Assembly (NCBI GenBank): GCA_025765595.1
Contig: JAIVFH010000106.1
Location: 1 to 64,000 of the forward strand
Direction: 5' to 3'
Source: Obelidium mucronatum
Lineage: Eukaryota; Chytridiomycota; Chytridiomycetes; Chytridiales; Chytriomycetaceae
Length of the DNA: 64,000 bases
The position numbers were made by a program, and so were the translations under genes. How positions within the stretch are numbered: position 1 is the first letter of the stretch; each line of letters opens with the position of its first letter. Of the stretch, positions 1 through 12,217 are shown in pieces. The notes under the pieces were generated by a model. That model made no database searches. It was not told the origin of the DNA and was given only the letters and a program-made list of their open reading frames with translations.

Positions 1-176
1 AAGGCTCCGATTCGAATTAGATTAAGAGTCTTCGTCGCTGCCGTTGCACAGGATAGATGATAGATGTGTGTGTGTGTGTAGAAGAATAGATGGTTCGACT
101 ACGACAGTATTCCGACAGCGTGTGTGACGACAAGCGGCCGGTGCTGAATTATGGGCGGTCGACAAATCCTAATTAA

Positions 177-925
177 ACCTTCAAACAGCGCGTCAATAAT
201 TCGTTCCACGCGCGGCAAGGCAAATCAAGGGTCGAGGAAGCGGTGGTAGTACCTTCAAACAGCGCGTCAATAATTCGTTCCACGCGCGGCAAGGCAAATC
301 AAGGGTCGAGGAAGCGGTGGTAGTACCTTTAGGTTCAAAGACAAGGATAAACAAGTGTCAGAACCCAAGTCAAGCCAAGCACAAGCCACCAACGATTCAA
401 AGTACCTTCAAACAGCGCGTCAATAATTCGTTCCACGCGCGGCAAGGCAAATCAAGGGTCGAGGAAGCGGTGGTAGTACCTAATGAGAGCGATTTGATAG
501 CGTCACAATCGACAGAGGAGAAGGATGGGAGTTTTAACAACAGGTAGTTTTGGGATTTATTAAACAATAAGAAAGGATACCTTTAGGTTCAAAGACAAGG
601 ATAAACAAGTGTCAGAACCCAAGTCAAGCCAAGCACAAGCCACCAACGATTCAAAGTACCTAAACCACCATAAGACAACAATTCCCACCAGGCCCATTCA
701 AAACTACCTTCAAACAGCGCGTCAATAATTCGTTCCACGCGCGGCAAGGCAAATCAAGGGTCGAGGAAGCGGTGGTAGTACCTTCAAAGCATTCCAACCA
801 ATCAGCAAGGCACAACAACCCAAAACACCATCCAACAAAACCCCAAACCTAATGAGAGCGATTTGATAGCGTCACAATCGACAGAGGAGAAGGATGGGAG
901 TTTTAACAACAGGTAGTTTTGGGAT
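177..925. repeat. Mosaic of three shuffled repeat units joined at ACCT
   Basis: Three different units recur almost exactly. Unit 1 (74 bp) starts at 177, 251, 404 and 706. Unit 2 (79 bp) starts at 325 and 579. Unit 3 (79 bp) starts at 478 and 847. Every unit begins with ACCT, and so do the two unique blocks at 658-705 and 780-846, so the order is U1-U1-U2-U1-U3-spacer-U2-x-U1-y-U3. No open frame of note runs through it and no terminal inverted repeats or target duplications are visible. It looks like block shuffling at a 4-bp junction rather than a simple tandem satellite. An assembly artefact in a window-edge repeat cannot be excluded. Confidence 0.85.
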
Positions 926-1330
926 AAAAAAAAAAGAAAAAGGAGCCAAGCATGGAGAAAATAGGATTCACCAAATTCCACCCCAAATAACCAAGCAATT
1001 TCAAACAAGGGGAAAAAACAAGAAATGGGGAAAAATCACGAAATTTAATAAATGTGAAAGGAAGTAAACTAATACTAATAATAAAACCGCTTCCGGCAAG
1101 GGTGTAACATTATTCCTAGGTGTAATTAGAACGCAAATAAAAATGCAACGAAAAAGAGAATTGCAATGACAACGGTTTGTCGTGTTTTCGAATGCGTTTG
1201 TGAGGAACTTTATTGTACAGCAAAACAGAGGACCGGTGCACCTTTACTTTCTTTAGAAAACTATCTTAAAATTGGCAAGATAGTCACACGCACGAATTCT
1301 AATTTCAATAAGGCATAAATTATTGCTTTA
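926..1330. other. Intergenic, no gene seen
   Basis: AT-rich sequence between the repeat mosaic and the first zinc-finger gene. No convincing coding frame or RNA gene was seen; it presumably holds the promoter of the downstream gene. Confidence 0.5.
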
Positions 1331-2491
1331 ATGATGTCGACGACACCGCCAACAATCTATGACATTCACCGCCAAGTTGTGAATCTTGAAGAACGGCTAA
1401 GGACTCAATTCATGAAATTGGAGGAGCTGTCGAAGCATGAAAGAGAGACCTTCGGTAGATGTACATGACCCTGCCACCACGACACACAATCGTCTGAAGT
1501 TGCTGGATTCATCTAATAGAGTTTCAGAAAAACAGCCGTTATTATCGTCGGACTCATCGGGCAGTTTGAATGAAAGTCAATCAACCTGTAGCACAAACCT
1601 GTCAGAAAACGAAAACTCGTCCCATAAACGTCAGGCTCCTGAACTTTCTCGAAATATGTCTCCTAGTTTTTTACCGTCATCCAGTCGGATGGATGAACCA
1701 CGCGTATCAAATGAATCACGTACTCAAAAAGTACAAAGGCGTTCTGAAATTGAAAATGAAGAATTTCGAGAGAAAAGGCAGCCGAAGCGCGTCAGGGTTA
1801 CCCGTAGCGAGTCGCCAGTTTCACGACCAAGCTTCCGCACGTTTCTTCCCATATGTCGGGAATATAACTTTAAAACTTCTTGTGAAAGCCCCTTTTGCCC
1901 AAGACGACACTGCTGCTGTATTTGCGGCTCTGACCATACAATCAAGAGCTGTCCCAATGGGAATTTTACATGGAGGTCGTTCTGCACCTTGTGGTAATAT
2001 CTTTTCAACTATACTTTTTTCGGCTCTTACCAATTCCACCGTAGGAACTGTTCAGGTTCTTGTAAACCAAATTGTCCCTTTGATCACCTGTGTTTGCATT
2101 GTAAAAGCGACGATCATGGATCATGTGCCTGTCCGAATTTGGCAAAGCCGACAGCTCGCCAAATTCACACTTGTTTTGATTTCAACTTTAGAACATGTGG
2201 CGGGAATAATTGTCCGCGTAAACATGGGTGCTTGATTTGCAGTGATCCTAAGCACAACATTCGCTCGTGTCCCTACAACGATTTTACGTGGAAGGAATAC
2301 TGCTCGCACTGGTATCATGGAATCATTCATCTCAGTTCTTCCTTTTTATAACAGAGGACTTCTTGTTTAGGAATTGTGGGTCTTGCTCTGCTGGTCCGAC
2401 GTGTAGATTCAGTCATCGTTGTATAAAGTGCAAGGAGTCTGGCCATGGGTCCTTTGAATGCAGCTTGAAAGACATTCCTCGAAAGGCTTGA
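1331..2491 (+). CDS. Zinc-finger protein with two CCCH/CCHC modules
   Basis: Unrecognised nucleic-acid-binding type protein. Probable exons 1331-1454, 1528-1993, 2045-2311 and 2371-2491. The N-terminus has a short coiled-coil-like stretch followed by a Ser-rich linker. Then come two copies of a module: C-x7-C-x5-C-x3-H finger, CCHC knuckle, a Trp, then CxxC...CxxxH and a second C-x2-C-x4-H-x4-C knuckle. Both later introns fall at the same place in each module, splitting the Trp codon (TG|G) just before Asn. The first exon is tentative: phase fits with a TTTCAG acceptor at 1527, otherwise the start would be 1437. It is a paralogue of the gene at 4829-7539. An RNA-binding role is inferred from the knuckles. 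Confidence 0.75.
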
Positions 2492-2521
2492 CTCTTTTCT
2501 TTTTTTCTTCACAATAAAAAA

Positions 2522-4637
2522 ATGTCTCTTGACCTTTCGTCGTTTCTCCTGCCACCACCGCCAGCCAACTGGGATGCTAACCACGACATCCGTGTGCACA
2601 AGCGCATCTCGCCCGTGAAGAGCGGCCGTGTCGAACCGGTTGGATCTGAGTTCCTTGCGGTGCTCAGACGTAACAGATACAACAGATCGCTGACCCAAGA
2701 GTAAGAGCACTCATACTGTGTATCAGAGGTCTAACACCCTTGCCTGTTTTTTTTTAAAAAAAAAACCAGTTGGGAACTCGAGGCTGCGTTGAAGGGTTCT
2801 GATGAAGACAATGACGATGCCTGGGTCGAAGAAGAGGAAACCCCACAGTTGCTTGCTTCCAACCCAGACAAGTGGAAGACCCAAGATCACTACGCCATTA
2901 TGGGAATTGCCCGTTTGAGATGGAGAGCAACTGATGCGGACATCAAGACTGCTTACCGCAAGAAGGTCCTCAAGCACCAGTTGAGTCTCAAAACTTGCAA
3001 AAAAAAAAAAAATAGCTTTGGTTGAAGGATATCTAATTTGTTTTCTTGCAATGTGATTCAGCCCAGACAAGAAGGCTGCCGCTTCTGGCCGCACGAACGA
3101 CGACGCGTACTTCAAGTGCTTGCAAAAGGCCTGGGAAACCCTCACCGACCCATCCAAGCGTCGCCAGTTCGACTCCTGCGATCCAACCTTTGACGAAGCC
3201 CTCCCCTTGGCTCTCAAGAAGGGTCAAGATTTCTACGAAGTCTTTGGCCCCGCCTTTGAGAAGGAAGCCCGCTTTGGAAAAGACCCAGCCATCCACTCTG
3301 CCAAACTTGGAGACGACAACTCTTCCCGTGAAGAAGTGGAGGCCTTTTACCAACACTGGATCCAGTTTGACTCGTGGAGAACTTTCGAGTACATGGATGA
3401 AGAGGAGGAAGGATTGGATGACTCTCGTGAAGCAAAGAGATGGTTGGACAAGAAGAACCGTGCCAACCGTTCCCGTTTAAAGAAGGAGGACAACCAGCGT
3501 GTAATCAAGTTTATTGAAGTCGCCATGAAGCTTGACCCACGTATCCAACGTATCAAGGAGGAGGAAAAGGCTGCCCGCGAAGCCAAGAAGTACGCCAAGG
3601 AAAACGCTGGAAAGAAGGAAGCTGAAGAAAAGAAGAAGGCTGAAGAAGCGGCCGCCGCTGCCGCTGCTATTGCTGCCGCCGAGGACAAGGTCCGCCGTGA
3701 AGCCGAAAAGAAGGAGAAGGAAGCCCACAAAAAGATGGCTCGTAAAACCCGTAATGCTATCAAGGCCATCTTTTCCGAGAACGGATCCTTCTTGGGAGCC
3801 AAGGCCACCGCCACCCAGCTTGAAGAACAGCAAGCCAAGTTTGACATTCTCATTGAAGCGTCTGAACTCTGGCAACTCGAAGAATTCAAGGAACGTCTTG
3901 AAGCTGCCAAGGGAGCTGCCGCCCTCAACGCTGTGTTTGAAGAAGAATTGTCCCTCTTGAAGGAACGTCAGGATGCTGATGCCGCCAAGAAGGCTGCTGC
4001 CGCCGCTGCCGCCGCTTCCGGCAACGTTGTCGTCAAGAAGGCCAAGGCTCCTTGGAGCTCGAAGGAGACCACTGCTTTGATCAAGGGAGTCAAGAACTTC
4101 CCAGGTGGTACTGTCTCGCGATGGGAGAAAATTGCCGAGTACGTCAACTTGCACGGCGTCGATTCCCCAGCAGACTCCAATGATCGTTCTGCCGATGAAT
4201 GTATCAAGAAGAGCAAGGAAATGCAGGACGCCTCTGTAGCTGAGCGCAACGCTTTGCAATCCGCTGCTGCTGATACCGCTGCCAAGAAGAAGGCTGTCGA
4301 CATCAAGGAAAAGGCAACTGATCGCAAGGAAGTTAACACCGACTTGGCTGTTCCAGCTGTTGGTTCTGCTAAAGCCGCGGCTAAGCCTGCTGCTCCTGCT
4401 GCCGCTGCCGGAACTACCGCTGGTGGATTTATTCTCCCAGACAACGATAAGTGGACTGCTGCTCAGCAAGCAGCTCTTGAAGATGGTCTCAAGAAGTACC
4501 CAGCGTCTCAATTTTCTGCTGCACCAGCCAAGAGATGGGAGCAGATTGCCAGCGACATTGGCATGAGCACCAAAGATGTCAAGCAGAGAATGAAGGACTT
4601 GCAAGATGCCATCAAGAAGAAGTCTGGAAAGAAGTAA
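2522..4637 (+). CDS. ZUO1: Zuotin/MPP11-type ribosome-associated J-protein
   Basis: J-domain co-chaperone of the ribosome-associated complex, which stimulates Hsp70 on nascent chains. Exons 2522-2700, 2770-2979 and 3062-4637 give about 654 residues with no frame break. The J domain contains the spliced HHPDK (HPD) motif around the second intron. A long Lys/Glu/Ala-rich charged helical region follows, and two C-terminal SANT/Myb-like domains are visible (tryptophans near 4050-4130 and 4450-4560). The tandem SANT domains make it resemble animal MPP11/DNAJC2 more than the shorter yeast zuotin. It lies between the two zinc-finger paralogues. Confidence 0.93.
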
Positions 4638-4828
4638 ACCATTACCTTGTTCTTAACTGCAACTATAATGTGCCGAAATAAACTTGTTCTCGAAGCATTC
4701 GGTGGATATTTGTGATAACTGTTTTGTTGTGCAGCTTATTCAGGTGGGCTTGATTCATTCAATATTATTCCAGGTATCACTCTCAACACTGGCTGCTTGG
4801 CACGCGTGTTTACCAAATTCTATCCTTA

Positions 4829-7539
4829 TCAAAGTCTGCCATCCAAAATATCGCCGTGACAATCAGCGGATCCATGACCTTGCTCTCCACATCTGTAGCA
4901 AATGTGATCAAAATTACATCCTGGGTTATTGCAACATCCACTGTTCCTGTTGATAAAGACAAAAAGAAAGTTTAAAAAAACAAAGTCGAATATTCTGATT
5001 TTGTTAGGAAAAAAGGCAGAACTAACCATAAGGAGCAATACTTTCTCCAACGAAAGTTTCCATCTTTACAAGCTTGAATTCGATGACTTCCTTGACAGAT
5101 TAAACAGACATGTCTCTTGCGACACGATTTCGCCATGCACTTTGGTTTGAAGTTGAAGGCATGGCAAATGTGACCACTGTAGTCTGCCTTCCCGCGATAA
5201 TCTGCGGCACTCCGTTCTGTGATTACACTGGACGAGTCATCATCAAGTCTGATGTAAGCCGTCTTGTTGAATGAAGACGCTGCAGGGCGGTAGGGATTAA
5301 ATTCGTCGTTGTCACCGCGTCTTGGTTCTTCTTTGATGGTGATGGCGGCAGCGTCGGACTTTGAAGTAAATGCGCTGTCACTGATGGTTTGAGTGCACTC
5401 GAACGATTTGTGGCCGTGTTCGAGGCAACGCATGCATTGAGTGTGGTTGAATTTACATACTTTTTTCAAGCATTCACTCATGTTCCTGAAAAAAAAAGAA
5501 GGATGTCTTATCAGTTTGTTGCGTTCCGCAAAAAAAAAAAATAAACCAACATAAAATAAAATAGTCTCGAACCAATATGTGCAGCAGTTCCTTCTATCTC
5601 CGTAAAACTCTCGGCAATCCAAATAATTATGTTTGCCAGCACAAATGACACATTCATGTCTGTGTTTGCATTGAGGCCCAAATGTACATTTTTGGATATT
5701 GAATCCATGACACAAGTGCACAAGATTTGGTTTTCTCTCTTCAGCAGCGTGAGACCGGCTTTTCTTATGCTGGTCTCCACCTTCTTCCGCGAGTCCTGGA
5801 GAACGGCTACGTTTGCGGGATCTGTCATTTCTGGAGTCGTCATTTCTGAAGTCGTATCTCGTAGGGTTGGATGAGACATGCCGTTCCGTGTCCCTAGAAT
5901 CTCCGTCATTGTCATTCCCGTGTTCCGCTCCTGCTTCTGCCGACGAAGAAATTTCACCGTGTTCATGCATGCCAGTCGTATCTTGCGCTTCAGGAAATCC
6001 ATGCATTCTTCCTTGAATTTGGCGTGGGGATTTGAAGTCAAGAGAGTGATCTCCGCCGACAGCAGCAGCGGGGCCAGTAGCAGACACCCCGGTACCAGCA
6101 TCTGCATCATCATCTCCTTCTGCCTCAATTACAGGCGGTAATGCAGTCTGACTCGCCAATGGGTTTTGTTCCAAAATGTGTCTCAAAAAGTCTGAAATTT
6201 CCGTTTCCGTTGTTCGCGATGAGGATGCCATTTCTTCCGGCTCTATCGCTCTTTTTGTAGACGGGGCAGTTGCGGGTGTATCGTTCTTTGATCCATACTC
6301 CAACTCTCTGTTGTTGGCAGGTTGATTGTCGATTGACGGCAATCGGCACTTGTAGGCCTGATGTCCCTTATTAAAACATCTTGTACACTCGTGGATAAAA
6401 TTACAACGGTTTGAGCCACTGCGTGGTTGACAATCGCCGCAATTCCTGCAGGAGAAGGTAAAAAAAATACGTGGTTTTTTATGTTTCACGGTTATCATAC
6501 TTAGATTTTAGAGATTCCAGAATGTTGGCACATACCAATTGACGCAAACGTCTTTGGTTCTTCCTGTATGACTTTTACACGATCTTTGAGGGTGGGGGCC
6601 GCCGCAAACTACACATTCATGACGTAATCGACAAACTGTAAAGGGTCTACAAACTCGAAAGTTGTATACACTACAAATCTTGACAGCTTGGTCATCCAGT
6701 TGTAGTTGTTGCTGTTGCTCCGGTTGATGATTTGTTTTGTTTCCACCCAGTCTATCACGAATATCCCCAATTGAAGATTCAAGATTCTTTGGAGACTCCC
6801 CCGAATGTTGTCTCTCAAGAACTCGATCTGGAGAGTCATCTTTTGGAATTGGTTTTGTTCTTTCACGAATCTCGATTGATCCGATGCGTTTGATGGGTGG
6901 ACTCCTGGTTTCAACTGTTTCGTTCAATTTGTGCTCTTTTTCCTTTTGATCTTCGGTGTGCCTTGAATTCGCTTGTTGCTGTTGGAGAAGAATTTGCCTT
7001 AAGTTAAACGCAGTGTTATTACGCTCCTCTTCTTCTTCCTGTTGCTGCTGCTGTTGCTGTTGCTCTTGTTGTTGTCGAATGATTTGCATATCTGAGTCAG
7101 AGACTACAATTGGACTCATTGGCGATCGCACGCTTGGAGTCTCAGCAGGAGTTTGTTGGGGCAAGTTGAAGTGAGAGAAAGAGTGTTGCTGAACGGTCTC
7201 GACTTTGACGGACGATGATTCATTGGCAAGATTGACCAGTGATTGCAGATATGACATTGCCTGGTCTCGGCCCGGCGTTGCTGTGGGTGTGGGAGCAAGC
7301 ACACCTGTGGCGCTAGCGCTAAATGCCGATGTTGATCCAGCTCTGGCTGTGGGTAAGGGACTGAAGCTGGCGAGGAGTGTGTTGAGTTTTTGAACCTCTG
7401 CCTTCAGATTGGCCACTTCAACGTTCTGCTCAGTGACTCTTGCTTCGAGGCCAATCACTCGTTGGATCACTTGCAGAAGCATTACGGATTCGAAGGATGC
7501 GTTTGGGTCTGCTCCTGTCTGTTGTCCGTGGAAGGACAT
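4829..7539 (-). CDS. Zinc-finger protein with three CCCH/CCHC modules
   Basis: Larger paralogue of the 1331-2491 gene. Exons, in transcription order: 7539-6536, 6445-5573, 5485-5027 and 4946-4829. The N-terminus has a coiled coil (near 7380-7480), then Gln-, Ser- and charge-rich linkers. Three modules follow, each with a C-x7-C-x5-C-x3-H finger plus knuckle, the TG|G-split Trp, then CxxC...CxxxH and a C-x2-C-x4-H-x4-C knuckle. All three introns (90, 87 and 80 bp) sit at the identical Trp codon, so the module was probably duplicated together with its intron. The second intron has no stop and is a multiple of three, so retention would still give protein. The family is not recognised by name. 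Confidence 0.85.
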
Positions 7540-7802
7540 TGAGAGTAGAAGAGCTGTGTGAGAAAGAAAAAAAGTTTGTTGGATGGTAAAGTTGTCCACT
7601 AAAAGCCTCTAAAAGCATTTTCAGTCGAATGGTATATCCTATATTTTTTGTTATCGTGTCCTCTTTATGTAATGGAGCTATTGTTGGTTTGCTTTGTCAG
7701 TTTTGCAACAAGACGTTCAACAGTAGAACATCAGTGTTTAACAGGGGAGCGCCAAAGGGACTAGGGAACGTTAAGTATTCCCTCGTATTTGCAAGACTGT
7801 GA

Positions 7803-10173
7803 GTGGAATTCGAATGGAGTCGCATTCCCCTCGAAATCAAAAAAATCTGTCCGAAACCGCATTCCGAAACACCGTCGATGTTCGTTCGCGTCTGCGCCAA
7901 ACCGCGCCACTTTGCGGCGCCGCGGCGGCTTCTCGCGACGCTTTCGGACGGCGCGCCGACGCCGTTTGCGCCGCTGCGCCCGCCGCCGCCGCCGAATCCA
8001 AACCCGAACCCGAATTCAACGCCCGCAACGCTCGACTCGCTCAGCGCGATTCCAACGGCGACTGTCTCGGCCGAGGCGCACAAGCCGGCGCTGTCGCTGG
8101 ACCAGGAGAAGCTGCTGGCGGCAATGACTCGCGGCGAATCTGTCTACTTCACTGGTAACTGCTGTCTCCATCCACACTTGGTCGACACGCTCGCAGGCTG
8201 ACTAACCACTCTGGATCCTTTCAAAACAGGAAAAGCCGGCGCGGGGAAAACTGAAGTGCTGCGCAGATTCATTGAATTGTGTAAAGGTGACATCACAAGG
8301 AAATACAGAACTCAAGTCACGGTATGATGCTTCTCTATCAGAGTTCTTGCTTTTTCTTATGTAGATATGCGACTTAATGTTGCTTATTCCATTCCAGGCT
8401 CCAACGGGAATCGCTGCTGCTCATGTACAGTGGCTTTGTTTATTTCCCCCTTCATCAAAACAAACATAGATAGGATTGCTCACACCCACCACCCACCACT
8501 CATATATACAGATAACTGGCGGTACTCTACATTCTCGCTTCGGTCTCAAAGTAGGAGTCGACCCCAAACGGAACGACCCCAAAGAAATCTTCAACCGATG
8601 CCAACACAACACGAACCTAATGGCACGCTATATTCTCTCGAAAACTGTCATAATCGATGAAATCAGTATGGTTCACAAGCGCGAATTCGACTCCATCTCG
8701 AAAGCAATGAGTCTGTTGAAGAGTGATTTAAATTCATGCTCCAAAGTCTACGACCACATGTTTGCGAAACTGACCACAAAAGGGCTTTCGACGGAAGAAG
8801 TCCATCAGGCTCTGGGCGCATCTGATGCCGGCGGCCTATGGGACCCAGACGCGATTTCCAAACCCTTTGGAGGAGCCCAAGTTGTCCTCAGTGGCGACTT
8901 TTATCAACTCCCTCCGATTGAAAAGATGTCTGATGAAGTGATCATGTACAGGCAAACCATCACAGAGTTGTATGGATCCTGTCCATCCGAATCCTTGGAG
9001 TGGCATTTGTCGCCATACGTTTTCACGAGTTTGGAATGGAAGAAGCTTCAAGAAATGTGTGGAATGAAGACTCATGTTTTGGGGAAATCGTTTCGGCAAA
9101 CGAACCAGGAGTTTGTGGCTTTTTTGGATCGGTTGCGTATTGGGGAGTGGGATAAATCCATGCATGGTTTCTTGCATTCTCGTCTGAATAATTTTGGAAA
9201 AGAGAAAAAGATTCGGGTAAGAGCAATCTTGGGGGTCTTTGATGTCTCTGTCTTTCTCTTTCTTTGCTTAGTAACTGCTTTTCCACAAAAAAAAACAGCC
9301 AATCAAACTATGCTCATACAGACGAGAAGCCGAAGCATACAACAGCTTAAAACTCTCCCAGATCAGCTCAAAGGAATACCATTTCCCCAGCCTAGACAAT
9401 GTGATTGAAGAAACGCCAAAGGATCTCATCCCACAGCAACAACAACAACAAAAGCAAGACTCGCAAGAATGGGATTTGGACTCTGACTACAATGAACTCC
9501 CATCGCCTCCACAAACAATCATAGAAAACCCAATCTACGAAATGCAACAAATGATGCACGAACACGCGCTCGACTTTGCGCATTTACCTGTCTCAGATCT
9601 CGTATCCCTTCGTGTTGGCGCGCAAGTCATGTTGCTCAAAAACTTGAACGTTGGGAAAGGTCTTGTCAATGGATGCCGTGGGAGAATTGTTGGATTTGTG
9701 CGGCGGTTGGATGAGTTGACAAACCAAGAACTGTATCTGCCGGCTGTAGAATTTGTGTTGAATCGCGGCACAAGTATTGGTGAGACTGAGTTGTATGTGA
9801 TTGGATATGAAAAGTTTGAAAGTGAGGTGACCATGACGCGCAAGATTGAGAGGAGACAGATTCCGTTGAAGCTTGGGTGGGGTTTGACGGTTCATAGATC
9901 ACAAGGTATGAAAAAAAATTTCAAGTTTATGCTTGAATGTGTTCTTTGTGTGTATTAACTGACGCACTTTTTTTTCTTTCTATTTTTAAAGGCATGTCAC
10001 TAGATTATGTGATTGTTGATATGCCGAAATCATTTGCACCAGGTCAAGCGTATGTTGCATTGAGTAGAGCAAAGAGCATGGAAGGACTGGCTATAACAAG
10101 GAATTTGCAACGTAGTAGTGTGATTGTGAGTGATATCGTCAAGCGGTTCTACGGCGATTTGTTGAGTGTGTGA
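7803..10173 (+). CDS. PIF1: PIF1-family 5'-3' DNA helicase
   Basis: ATP-dependent DNA helicase of the PIF1/RRM3 family, which acts in mitochondrial and nuclear genome maintenance. Six exons: 7803-8154, 8230-8321, 8398-8424, 8512-9216, 9299-9905 and 9992-10173, about 654 residues, fully open. Walker A (GKAGAGKT) spans the first intron. Motif Ia (APTGIAA) is on a 27-nt micro-exon. Motif II, the D-E-I-S-M stretch, is near 8655, and the C-terminal TVHRSQGMSLD motif spans the last intron. A second Met at 7878 opens an Arg-rich, acid-poor stretch that could be a mitochondrial presequence, so the start could be 7803 or 7878. Exon 1 is markedly CpG-rich compared with the rest. Confidence 0.92.
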
Positions 10174-10258
10174 TGTCAAAGCTGTTTTGTTTTTAAAGAA
10201 GTACCGTGTCGTTTACACTATTTTATTTTTACAATATCTTTGCAACTTTGAAGAGACT

Positions 10259-11579
10259 TCAAACATTTTTATTGATGATATCTGCCAACCACTGTGCAAT
10301 TGTGAACGAAAAAGTGACTTTGGGTGCCGCCGCAATTACTTTTGGCACAACCCCCTTCACCAACGCACTCGGTCCTTCGTTCCGTATGAGGTCCTTGAGA
10401 ACGACCCAACCCGAGAGGGACGCTTCATTCAACGAAGTGGCTTGCATTCTAACTTTAATAACGTCGATCGGTGCTGCAATAACAATAGAAGCAACAGCCC
10501 CACTCAGAGAAGCTGCAAAGTGTTGAGATAGAGTGGCAGCAGGAGCAGATGGATCATAGAGGTGAAAGACATTGTCCTTGATGTATGTGGAAGTTCCAAA
10601 TAGAGCGATACAGCCAAAAGAGTTTCGTGCAGCTGTCCAAGACCAGCCACGGTAAAGGTTGAGGAGCAGTCGGGGATTCTGGATGAGGCTTCCTTTCGAT
10701 GTGGTTGTTGAAGATTTCGTACTGTTGTTATTACTTGGAGTATTCAGAGAAATGAACTTGGATTCTATTTCAAGGTTGTGAGTTATTTTGAAGGTTCATA
10801 ACGTTTAGACTTGTTGTTTTTTTTTGCTCCACACCTGTTTTGAAAAGTCCCACACCCGTTTGGCCTTTTACTTTCAATGCATCCAAGGGAAGTAAAAGCA
10901 CCTCTGTACACCCAATCAAAACCCCTCCCGTTGCAGCAATGACTGTCCGTGCCCACTTTGATCCAACTTGATCTCTCACTCGAGGTTCATATTGAGCTCG
11001 CAAATGCGTGTTGATTATCGGATGCATGCCAAACTGAAGAGATCTTTTTTTAATAAAAGATGTGTTAAATCTTATACACAGACAGGAAGATCAGGAGGGG
11101 GGGAAAACTTAAAGATGGAAACCTTTGCATAATCTTGTATCCCACAGCCCATCCAAATGCCGGATACAAGGATGCTATTTCCTTCACTATACCCCTTCCA
11201 GCAGCTTCTTTAAAGACAATCTGTCGTATATTGCCAAGAGTCCGCGTTCGACTCCGATCATTGATGAGGCGCTCTTTTTTTTTTTTGTAAAACTGTTCAG
11301 TTGAAAGACACAATGATGGCCTTACGAAAAGATACTCAACTCGCAACAGTGTCGACAGGATGAAATAGAAATAGTTCAAGAAACCCAGCGAATCCGGCGC
11401 CGAATATCCCAGTTGTCTTGGAGGATGAATGCTCTTTCATTGTTTGATATTATTGGGCATTGACAAGTTGTGAGTGATTTATTTTGAATATTAAAAAAAA
11501 AAAGAACCTGGCCCTCCATCTTCTTTAAGATACTGGATATACTACAAGTGTCAATATCAGTCTTTGTCGAGGAGAACAT
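10259..11579 (-). CDS. GGC1: Mitochondrial GTP/GDP carrier
   Basis: Inner-membrane solute carrier of the mitochondrial carrier family, closest by motif to yeast Ggc1 (GTP/GDP exchange, linked to iron homeostasis). Exons 11579-11508, 11416-11341, 11273-11123, 11043-10835 and 10764-10259 sum to 1014 nt (337 residues) in consistent phase. The three carrier repeats show HPVDTVAKR, LPLDALKVKGQ and APIDVIKVRMQ signatures; LYRGWSWTAARN is typical of the third repeat. The first exon is tentative; a start at 11440 within the second block is the alternative. If 11579 is right, its start codon overlaps the opposite-strand ATG at 11578. Confidence 0.88.
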
Positions 11580-12101
11580 GAATCCAGTTGGTGTTGGTCA
11601 GTTACAGCCGGCACTTCAAACGGTTCAACCAAAAAAACCCCACATTCTATAGTTATCTTTGGCGTCTTCTCAGCGATAGTCTTCCGCTTCCGCCAACTGT
11701 TTCAACCATATCTCAAGCAGTTGCAAACCAGATTCCTTGGATACCAACAACTGCTTCCCTTAACAAACGCCAGCACAAGCAGCACACAGGGCCTTTCGTT
11801 TTCTGAAGCGCAAAGTCGAGGATTAGACAGTGAATCGTTTGTTGTTGATTTGGACGATCAGAGGCCAGGTTTCGTACGTGAAGCAGCAGAGGTGAAAACT
11901 GTTTTTTGGTTTTCGATCCCCGAATCAGGTTTAAGCTGAACAGAAACGACTTTTCTATAGGAAGTACAAAGGCTGATGGAGACAAATGAGGTTGATTTCG
12001 ATGAAGCACGATTGCTCCTTGTCAAACAGCAAATGAGGGATAATGGAATCGACCCAGAAACTGGACTACCACTGGATCCCAGAGCAGTCACTTTCTCCTG
12101 A
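11578..12101 (+). CDS. Small single-pass membrane protein, frame-disrupted
   Basis: Two exons (about 11578-11891 and 11961-12101). An ATG at 11578 leads into a Gln/Pro-rich start, but the frame closes at a TAG at 11650. The continuing frame carries a hydrophobic segment (near 11643-11690), an amphipathic stretch and a distinctive C-terminus, GIDPETGLPLDP followed by VTFS. A one-base deficit (or two extra bases) in the A7C4 tract at 11631-11640 would join the parts. The C-terminal motif looks like one I have seen in short eukaryotic proteins of unknown function, but I cannot name the family. Confidence 0.55.
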
Positions 12102-12217
12102 TTCGAAAGTCATAAAGTCCTTTGCCTGTGATTCTTCTATACTATCACATCGTCACAGAGTCTTCACAAATTATTCTGTCCACATAATTCTCCATTTGTA
12201 TTTATCATCATTCACAT

